14,940 bases of DNA from Euperipatoides rowelli (lineage: Eukaryota; Onychophora; Udeonychophora; Euonychophora; Peripatopsidae). This document shows positions 9,591 to 14,940 of the stretch, in pieces. Each line of letters opens with the position of its first letter. Positions within the stretch are counted from its first letter, which is position 1. The DNA lies in NCBI GenBank assembly GCA_003024985.2, contig PXIH01S0000335.1; one strand, 5' to 3'. Below the pieces are notes generated by a model, which did no database searches, was not told the DNA's origin, and saw nothing but the letters and a program-made list of their open reading frames with translations. The position numbers and the translations under genes are program-made.

Positions 9591-10069
9591 GCTATAATTA
9601 ATAGTTTGATAGACTTACTCACCACATTGGAATTATCAGATACAAAAATCTTAGCAAGTCGATTACTACTCCGAAGAAATATGGAGCCAGGACACGAACC
9701 TTTAAGTTTAACCCAGGCATCGATTAAGGCATTATCATTGATGATATCTAAAAGGTACGAATTAAGAAAGGAGGACTCTACACAGTTAAAGTCCCCAGCG
9801 ATGATTAAGTTATTGGACTTAATTTGACAGAGAGATTTCTTTAGTTGTAGCAATAAAGATAGTCTAAGTCGAAGTGGCTTAGAAGGTAAATATATTGAAA
9901 TAATAATGAAGGAGATTGAATTATAATTAAGCTCAAGTGCAATGATGTTGCCTTGATCAATGGCCGACAGGTCCAACTGTCGATTGATACCTATTTTAGG
10001 AGAATTACGAACAAAGATTGAGGTGCCCCAGCACTGATTTGTGCCAGTAGACATAAAAAAGTACACCAA
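9560..10069 (-). pseudogene. ORF2 segment: endonuclease middle and C-terminal part
   Basis: Continues the AP-like endonuclease fold. Visible are GTSIFVRN (residues 15-22 from the first Met), IYLPS, the catalytic-loop motif AGDFN (91-95) and the FLRSSNRLAKIFVSD block (131-145). In this last block related endonucleases have an Asp after Arg/Lys-Leu/Ile; here it is Ala (GCT at 9653-9655). The useful frame ends about 9605, after which SDHRAIVAV, the last endonuclease motif, is found in the frame of the reverse transcriptase segment. The Met at 10067-10069 is internal, not a real start. Confidence 0.85.
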
Positions 10070-10218
10070 TTGTTATTATTCAAGATGAGCTTAGATGTTA
10101 TCGTCTCCTGAAGGCAGCAGACGTCACAACCAAGATCATCTATAAAGTTGATTAAGTGGCACTGACGAGGTAAAGCGGCAATGCCAGCAGTATTGAGAGA
10201 GAGGATTTTAAGGTCCAT
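9991..10218 (-). pseudogene. ORF2 segment: endonuclease N-terminus
   Basis: The first ~50 codons carry the opening endonuclease motifs: SLNTAG with the conserved Asn, and CLQET with the conserved Glu that normally helps hold the catalytic metal. From about codon 50 the frame gives non-homologous text (CTFLCLLAQISAG) because the true reading passes into the next frame near 10070, where VYFFMSTGTNQCWGTS follows. The start is set by the ATG at 10216-10218, 97 bases after the ORF1 stop. Confidence 0.85.
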
Positions 10219-10315
10219 AAAGAGGTGAATAAACTAGAGTATACTAGAAATGCAACGTACAGACACCAACTCTGTATTTGTCAAAAATGAGCAATGAGAA
10301 AAAAGAAGCAAAAAA

Positions 10316-10978
10316 TTACTTTAATCTACGACTTTTATGCACACAAACATCCTTATGAGATCTTGCTTTGACAGAAGCAGCAGAAGATAGATCATCACTA
10401 GAAGAAAATTCATGTTTCTTAGGATTTAAATACATTTGAAAATTTATAGGGGGTCTGTTTTGAACTTCAGTGACTTCAGAAATAAAATCCTCTAATTGAT
10501 CAAAATTAGTATTTGTGGCAAATAATTTTTTATTCGCAACAATGGTTTGAAACACTTTATCAATATCAAGGTTTGACAGAGCAGAAGGGAATGAGCCTTT
10601 ATTCTTCTTCTCCTGAAGCGCATCTAAGAAAAGGGAGCCCAGCTCAAGGCAATTAGAATCCGACAGAGACGGAAATGAGTTGCTTTTTTTCCTAGAAATA
10701 TTACTTGTACCTCTACGGGGTATATCCACTCTTTGAGGCTTTGGGGCCTGATCCTTAAAACCTGAATTCAAGGCTATGGGGAGTTTAGGAAGAGGGGTTT
10801 TGGAACTGGGTAAAAGCTGAGAAGGAGGTGACTGTATAGGGAGGGGAAAGGAAGGACTCATAGGGGGCTTAGGGACATTAGAAACTGTTTTCAAAATTAA
10901 ATCTACATTCGTGGAGTTTTTGGGATTCAGGTTAGGCAATGCAGGAGGAGGAGATGGAATGACCCCCCCAAGCCTCTG
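10316..10978 (-). pseudogene. ORF1 segment: Pro/Ser-rich, basic C-terminal tail
   Basis: The frame is open from just after a TAG at 10979-10981 to TAA 10316-10318. The first part is rich in Pro, Ser and Leu (PSPPPALPNLNPKNS and similar). The middle has a short basic patch (DIPRRGTSNISRKKSN), then a probably helical stretch (LGSLFLDALQEKKNK), and the protein ends in a basic tail (VHKSRRLK). No known domain. The true reading enters this frame through the 7-base C run at 10962-10968. The stop lies 97 bases before the ORF2 ATG. Confidence 0.75.
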
Positions 10979-11066
10979 CTATGGGAGGTTTGAAAGAAGT
11001 ATGATGGGATGTGAGTGAAAGGACTTCAGCATAAGGGCTGTTAGGCAGAGCCTTTGGTTGTGCTAG

Positions 11067-11170
11067 TTAATGAGTCTTATCAGTGTTATCGGTGCCAGTC
11101 TTGTCCTGAGAAGGCTGAGACCGACAAGCTGACCAATAGTGGCCCATCTTACCACAGGCAAAACATTTTC
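11067..11170 (-). pseudogene. ORF1 segment: CCHC zinc knuckle
   Basis: Read in the frame that would be continuous without one copy of the 16-base duplication, the sequence is CFACGKMGHYWSAC, a perfect C-x2-C-x4-H-x4-C retroviral-type zinc knuckle, the usual nucleic-acid-binding end of the gag-like domain. A Ser/Thr/Asp-rich linker follows, then TAA at 11067-11069. Coding-like text continues in the same frame after that stop down to the C run at 10962-10968. Confidence 0.85.
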
Positions 11171-11860
11171 CTAAGCCATGAGTAACCTAAGCCATGAGTA
11201 ACCTTGTACGAAAAGGTTTTGCCAGCATAGTTTACCCGGATGTTGTCGGGAATGTCAGAATCAGAAGTAGTTCTGACCCAAACCCTACGTCGACATGACT
11301 TAATGTGCCGAAGTTTGGGATTAATCACTGGAGCACGAATAAATGAACAGTCAGGGGGAGATGCAATACCAAAGGATTTGATGGCATTGCAGGCATTAAT
11401 GTGAGGGATAATAGGCGGGATACCGTGAATGGTAATGAGGATAGGTTTCTCCGCAAGGCGATATGCCTTAAACCAGGTGCCACACACAGTTAATCCGGCT
11501 TTGATGACACATTCAAGGCTTTCAGTGGAGTCAACAGTAATTTCAAGGCGACCTCTCTCTTCAGCATTGAAAGCGACGCCGCCACTTTCTCCAACTACTA
11601 CCGCCACCGCATCAAAGTAATCCTCAAAGGAGGCCCCAAATGAGCGCTGAACCCAAAAGGAATTTTGAGTGAACTTTTCCAAGTCTAGGCTCTCCAGAGC
11701 ACTTTGATTGGGGTCTGGATCCAAAACTGAAGGTGACCCTGAAACAAGGGATAAGTTAGGAGAAGAAGCATCAGCAGAGGGTGAAGCAGTGGTGACCGTA
11801 AAAACCCTCCTGCCTGAGAAAATCTTCCTCAGCCATTTACTGATCCCCCAGTAACAAGCT
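11149..11860 (-). pseudogene. ORF1 segment: RNA-binding-like domain
   Basis: The frame is open from about 11860 down to TAA 11149-11151 and has no ATG near its beginning, which fits an internal part of a longer protein. The phrase LEITVDSTESLECVIKAGL, then KPILITIHGIPPIIPHINAC, followed by AIKSFG, has the beta-strand / Pro-rich loop / helix look of the RRM-like gag domain seen in LINE ORF1 proteins that end in CCHC knuckles. The last ~9 residues (SWLRKMFCLW) are out of frame, produced by the duplication at 11171-11202. Confidence 0.75.
11171..11202. repeat. 16-bp perfect tandem duplication inside ORF1
   Basis: CTAAGCCATGAGTAAC occurs at 11171-11186 and again, without spacing, at 11187-11202. 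Being 16 bases long it shifts the reading frame immediately upstream of the zinc knuckle. No base differs between the copies. Confidence 0.97.
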
Positions 11861-12222
11861 ACCCAGAGGGGTTGGAGTGAAGAAAGCAGGTTTACTCATT
11901 GAAACACTTTTCTCATCCAGCCAAAAATCAGCCAGGGTGGTACGAGGGGGGAGTTTCTTTTTGGGGTTGAAGGGAGATGAGCATAAATTAATCCTGCGCA
12001 CGTTCCTATTAATCGTTTTCACCATTTTAAACTGGTGGGAGGGGGAGGAGCTGAGTGCTAAGGGTACAGAAGTTGTGTCATCATAATTAGTAATCGAAAA
12101 AGATTTAGCCTCCGACTCAAGCTCCTCGATGATCCACTCCTTGGGGTCACAAGCAGAAAAATCACATTCTGCAACTAAAGCAATTTCAAGAAGAGAATCG
12201 CTAGGAGAAGGGCTCAGTGACT
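11837..12222 (-). pseudogene. ORF1 segment: acidic/serine-rich N-terminal region
   Basis: An open frame from about 12222 to TAA 11837-11839. It is acidic and serine-rich at first (with the run KEWIIEELESEAKSF), then basic around an internal Met at 12023-12025 (MVKTINRNVRRINL). No domain is recognised. It is linked to ORF1 because the reading is continuous with the short 5' segment from 12330 on one side and with the RNA-binding-like segment on the other after a frame change near 11850. Confidence 0.6.
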
Positions 12223-12330
12223 GTCATGAGCCAGATCCCGAATTATCTTATCAGGAGTCATAGGGCTCTGTATATTAGTTATTGCAAGCATGCCTTTTTG
12301 AGGAATTCCACAATCTAATTCAGAATCCAT

Positions 12331-12690
12331 CGAAAAAGATATAGAAAATATAAAAAATAATGCCCAGTAAATAGCAGGAAATTAATATGAGGAAAAATGT
12401 AGCATAAAATTGTGAACAAAACAAAAGTAATCTGATCAAAATCCAGCAAAAGGAAGCAAAGATATTCTAGAAAATAGCTGATTGGTGGAAAAAAACTCCC
12501 TCTATGATAAAAAGATAAGTGAAAGATGATCAGGACAAAAAAGTAATATGATTGGTCAAAGAATTATTGGGGTTTCACAGATATGAGAGAAAGAAGCTGA
12601 TTGGTTAACGATAATGACTTACAGGAAGTGGACCAGGATGGTCTCAAATGACTAGAAATAACCAATAGAGATGGGTATAATTTTCTATGG
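12331..12690 (-). promoter_or_regulatory. probable LINE 5' leader with three CCAAT boxes
   Basis: A-rich non-coding DNA (on the plus strand) directly upstream of ORF1. On the element's coding strand CCAAT occurs at 12481-12485, 12551-12555 and 12600-12604; two lie in the identical context AGCTGATTGGT (plus strand). LINE promoters are internal to the 5' UTR, so clustered CCAAT could belong to one. Short motifs occur by chance, so this is suggestive only. The 5' end of the element is not marked by any duplication that I can see. Confidence 0.3.
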
Positions 12691-12890
12691 GGGCACCAGA
12701 ATCTACTGCGCATGTGTCAGAGGTCCAGGGACCAACTGCACATGGGGTCCAAAAAATCAAAAATTTTGAAAATGTCCCAAACTGCACAGAAATGTATATA
12801 GGGATATTCTAGGGATTTTCTAGCTATTTTAAATCAAAATTGAGCATGGAAAATAAGTGTGCAACACGGATTCAGACAGGAAATGATGTT
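12690..12890. repeat. partial copy of the left ~180 bp repeat
   Basis: The stretch from AAAATTTTGAAAATG (about 12763) through TTTTCTAGCT (12816), TTAAATCAAAATTGA (12829) and GCAACACGGATTCAGAC aligns in order with 4387-4490 (AATTTTGAAAAAA, TTTCCTAGCT, TTAAAATCAAAATTGA, GATTCAAACAC). The preceding ACTGCGCATGTG and GGTCCA stretch may match the ACTGCGAACCTACTG / TAGGCC part of the unit. Orientation is the same as on the left of the LINE. Confidence 0.5.
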
Positions 12891-12899
12891 TATNCTGCT

Positions 12900-13690
12900 T
12901 GAGCATGCTCAGCTATGGCAAAATCAACTTCCTTTTGGATGGAGGCTGCATTTGTAATAGACCTGTTTATGGATTTGTCTAATAAAATAATGTTTTAAGG
13001 TATTGTTTTTTATGTGATTATTGTGAAAAGGTTACAGCTTTTTAGTTAACATTAATTTAATATTNTGGAAGTAGTTTATTAGTCAAAAGTTAAAATTTTT
13101 AGTCTTAATTTTTAGATGTATTTAAGTTAGTCTAAAACGCTATGTTAAATCAGTATAGGAAGTTCAATGTTAGTTTTAATTAAGCATAGTTATTAGAAAA
13201 TAGTTTATTTAGGCTTAATATTTTAACACATTATTACGATTAGTTTTTTAAATATTATTTTATACTTTTAGTGATAATTATGAGGACTTATTGACTAAAA
13301 TAGTTAGCGTTTTTAAGTAGATGTTAGCCATTAAAGTTTAGTGTTTAAAAATAAGTAAGGATTTAAGGAATAAAGTTAAACTATTGTTATAAACTAACTA
13401 GGTTTTAATACAAAAAAAATAAGAGTTAATTTAGGTAAAATAAGCAAGAATAGTCAACTAAATTGAGAATAGTTAGGCTCTACAAGAGAGCAATTTAGTC
13501 AGAAAAATAAAATAGAAAAAAAAAGAAATGGGCTATGTAAAATATATTATAAGCTGCTGTAACCTTGAATGATAACACCGCACCACAGTACATAAGCAAG
13601 GGTTGGTATGAGCGTTAGAACTTAGAAAATTTAGAAAAATATAAAAATAAAAAAACACAATTTTAGATAGGCTTAGGCTAAGCATAGGCT
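12900..13690. other. very AT-rich DNA rich in TTAG/TAGTTTA words, no gene
   Basis: Stops occur in all frames. The plus strand is crowded with TTAGT, TAGTTTA and TTTTTAG words but shows no regular period. At 13668-13720 it turns into short irregular repeats of GGCTTAG / TAAGCATAGGC, with the latter word at 13679-13689 and 13695-13705. No RNA gene recognised. One N at 13065. Confidence 0.6.
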
Positions 13691-13729
13691 AGGTTAAGCA
13701 TAGGCAAGTAGCTAAGGTTAGAGAAAAGG

Positions 13730-13778
13730 TCTTACCTGTTCAGCTTCTAAAGCTGGAAAAAGGAGGGTTAGGGTTAGG
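13730..13778 (-). other. splice-donor-like word, hairpin and telomere-like tract, right copy
   Basis: On the plus strand: TCTTACC (13730-13736), hairpin CAGCTT/AAGCTG (13741-13746/13750-13755, 3-base loop), then GGGTTAGGGTTAGG (13765-13778). On the minus strand: CCTAACCCTAACCC, hairpin, CAGGTAAGA, the last being a full splice-donor consensus. Order and spacing match 4636-4688, but the stem sequences differ. Confidence 0.55.
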
Positions 13779-14940
13779 TCTTTAAACCTTGGGCGTCTGT
13801 TCTGTCGCAGCCAAACACCGGATTTGGTTCCTCGTAATTAGGGTGAGCCCCCAAGGAAGTGCCAGTGCTGGGCCACAAAGCGGCAGGAGCACAGAGGCCC
13901 TGTGGACATATACCCCCATGCAAACCGCCGCAGTGCCGGTTCGACTGCCCCACTCCCCCCACAGCTTCCATGGCACATCCCCAGGGGAATGCCCCACGTC
14001 AGCTACAATTGGGTAGGAGTGAGAACAAACCAACAATTGTTGCACTGAGGGTACAACACTCGACACAAAGGACATGACTTCAACAAAAATACAACATACG
14101 GAAACCCTAAACATAGAATGGCATAATGGATGAAGGACGACAGGTGGCTAAGTGCTATGCCAACCTGGCTGCACGGGCTAAAACTGGGAGAGCCCAGAAT
14201 AAAAAGAAGTGTGAGTGGTTATTTACAATGATGCGATAACACATTCTCAGGGGAAAACGATCCCTGCGCGTATCTACCGTGAAAACCCAAACCCTAATCA
14301 AGATCATAAAAAGAAAGAAGTATAAAATGTATATATAAAACTATAAAATTTTAAAAAGGTAAAAATCACTAAAAACAAAAATGGTCCAGCCACTAGACAC
14401 ACCGCAGCAACCCAGACACATCCAGCAGTTGCACAAATATCCCAAACGTCATGGAGTACCATACAGCTCTTACTCGCACCCAGTTAATATATCCAGCGAT
14501 GACAACACCCCTGGAGGCAAACCTGTGAAAACAACCGTACAGGGACAGAACGTACCCCGTCACACCCATGCCCCTCCTCCTTCACACATGTTAGTCCACT
14601 CCCAGCGTGCCATCCAAATAATGCGTGCCCCTGGCAATAAGCATCCTCTGAACCTCAGAGAGTGCCTGTCCCAAATGTTCATCTTGTAGTGTCACCCAGC
14701 ACTTGGAAGACCACGGCAGCGCAGACCAACCAGGGTGGACGAAAAGCCCTGCGATGAAGGCAGCAGAATCCTGTTTCCAACCATGCACCAGAACAGCCCC
14801 AGCACGGCTGGGTGTGGGAGCGGAAGATGCGACTAGACTCACCTTACTCCACTTGCAAGAAGGGGCACGCCCAATCCGTCACCAGGGGATCCCTCTGGCC
14901 CGCTCGCATGGCACCCATCAGAGTAGGGCACCCTTGAGTA
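13779..14940. other. balanced-composition DNA, no recognised gene
   Basis: Composition is much more GC-rich than the flanking AT-rich DNA, except for 14310-14380. Open frames up to 110 codons exist on both strands, overlap one another and show no domain, so I do not call them. A minus-strand frame at 14591-14842 is followed upstream by AAGGTGAGT (about 14838-14846), a splice-donor consensus, but no convincing exon is defined. A further TTAGGG-like word, AAACCCAAACCCTAATC, lies at about 14284-14300. Confidence 0.5.

Larger units (their letters stand above)
6687..10218 (-). pseudogene. LINE ORF2: endonuclease / reverse transcriptase, broken
   Basis: ORF2 would nick chromosomal DNA and reverse-transcribe the element RNA at the nick. 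It starts at an ATG (10216-10218) with MDLKILSLNTAG, a classic endonuclease N-terminus, and ends at TAA 6687-6689, about 1,175 codons, a normal ORF2 length. Lesions that I can place: a frameshift around 10065-10085; a frameshift around 9600-9615 just before the SDH motif; a stop at 8172-8174 with a frame change; another frame change near 8139; and a TGA at 7980-7982 in otherwise coding text. Homologous text continues across each break, so they are small indels or substitutions and not large deletions. Segments are described separately. Confidence 0.9.
6687..12330 (-). mobile_element. near full-length degenerate LINE, Tx1/L1-like
   Basis: Two consecutive minus-strand coding regions, ORF1 (10316-12330) and ORF2 (6687-10218), separated by 97 bases, show the standard layout of a two-ORF non-LTR retrotransposon: RNA-binding-like domain and CCHC knuckle, then AP-type endonuclease, reverse transcriptase and C-terminal CCHC motif. 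Reverse transcriptase phrases such as RPITLLNTDYKIFSR and RQGDPSSGVIYSIFIE resemble those I associate with the Tx1/L1 group; this is motif recognition, not a phylogeny. There is no RNase H domain. The listed limits are those of the coding core; 5' leader and 3' UTR must extend outside. Both ORFs carry several frameshifts and stops, so the copy is inactive, but long stretches stay open, implying moderate age. Confidence 0.9.
10316..12330 (-). pseudogene. LINE ORF1: RNA-binding protein with zinc knuckle, broken
   Basis: ORF1 of such elements coats the element RNA. I take the ATG at 12328-12330 (MDSELDCGIPQKGML) as the start and TAA 10316-10318 as the end, about 670 codons. Lesions, in reading order: frame change near 12222; frame change between about 11837 and 11870; a 16-base tandem duplication at 11171-11202 just before the zinc knuckle; an in-frame TAA at 11067-11069; and a frame change at the 7-base C run 10962-10968 (G on the coding strand). 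Protein text is continuous across all of them. The start is the least certain point, since a further upstream start is possible. Confidence 0.8.

Noticed and set aside
7314-9827. Plus-strand open frames within the LINE
   Set aside because: They are shadows of the minus-strand ORF2, whose motifs are clear.
13774-14842. Open frames of 65-110 codons on both strands
   Set aside because: Mutually overlapping, no recognisable domain, no consistent exon structure; left as uncharacterised DNA.
1-14940. CRISPR array or bacterial operon
   Set aside because: No regular short repeats with unique spacers, no ribosome binding sites before frames, and eukaryotic rRNA and LINEs are present.

Overview
The window comes from a nuclear genome of a eukaryote, almost certainly an invertebrate animal. 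The evidence is the 5' third of an 18S rRNA gene with animal-type conserved blocks, two non-LTR (LINE) retrotransposon remnants, AT-rich satellite-like DNA and short TTAGGG tracts. I cannot name the phylum: the 18S segment is divergent and has a GC-rich expansion in its variable region. Nine isolated N bases, six of them between 1540 and 1721, suggest a draft assembly or a mixed consensus.

Layout. Bases 1-1112 are GC-rich ribosomal intergenic spacer / 5' external transcribed spacer, with a degenerate duplication (244-370 and 530-653) and three strong hairpins side by side (416-529). Bases 1113-1646 are the start of 18S rRNA, which stops abruptly; AT-rich DNA of another character follows. Bases 2432-3768, read on the minus strand, hold the eroded C-terminal end of a LINE ORF2 with a C-x2-C-x8-H-x4-C zinc motif, next to an acidic, low-complexity reading frame with an in-frame stop. 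Bases 3764-4500 are about four diverged copies of a ~180 bp satellite-like unit. A hairpin followed by GGGTTAGGGTTAGG lies at 4636-4688.

Bases 6687-12330, minus strand, are a nearly full-length LINE that I place by its motifs in the Tx1/L1-like group. ORF1 (10316-12330) has an RNA-binding-like domain, a CCHC zinc knuckle and a basic/proline-serine-rich tail. ORF2 (6687-10218) has an apurinic-like endonuclease, a reverse transcriptase with an intact YADD, and a C-terminal CCHC motif. In a live element these proteins would bind the element's own RNA, nick the target and copy the RNA into DNA at the nick. Here both frames are broken by several frameshifts and stops, and one expected endonuclease aspartate is alanine, so this copy is dead. 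Moderately GC-rich DNA at about 4990-6686 may be its 3' untranslated region.

To the right, 12690-12890 repeats part of the satellite-like unit seen on the left. It is followed by very AT-rich DNA (12900-13690), a second hairpin plus GGGTTAGGGTTAGG block (13730-13778), and more than 1 kb of balanced-composition DNA in which I recognise no gene. No convincing host protein-coding gene was found. The most intriguing items are the twin hairpin/telomere-like blocks, the satellite-like unit on both sides of the LINE, the hairpin cluster in the rDNA spacer and the abrupt 18S junction.
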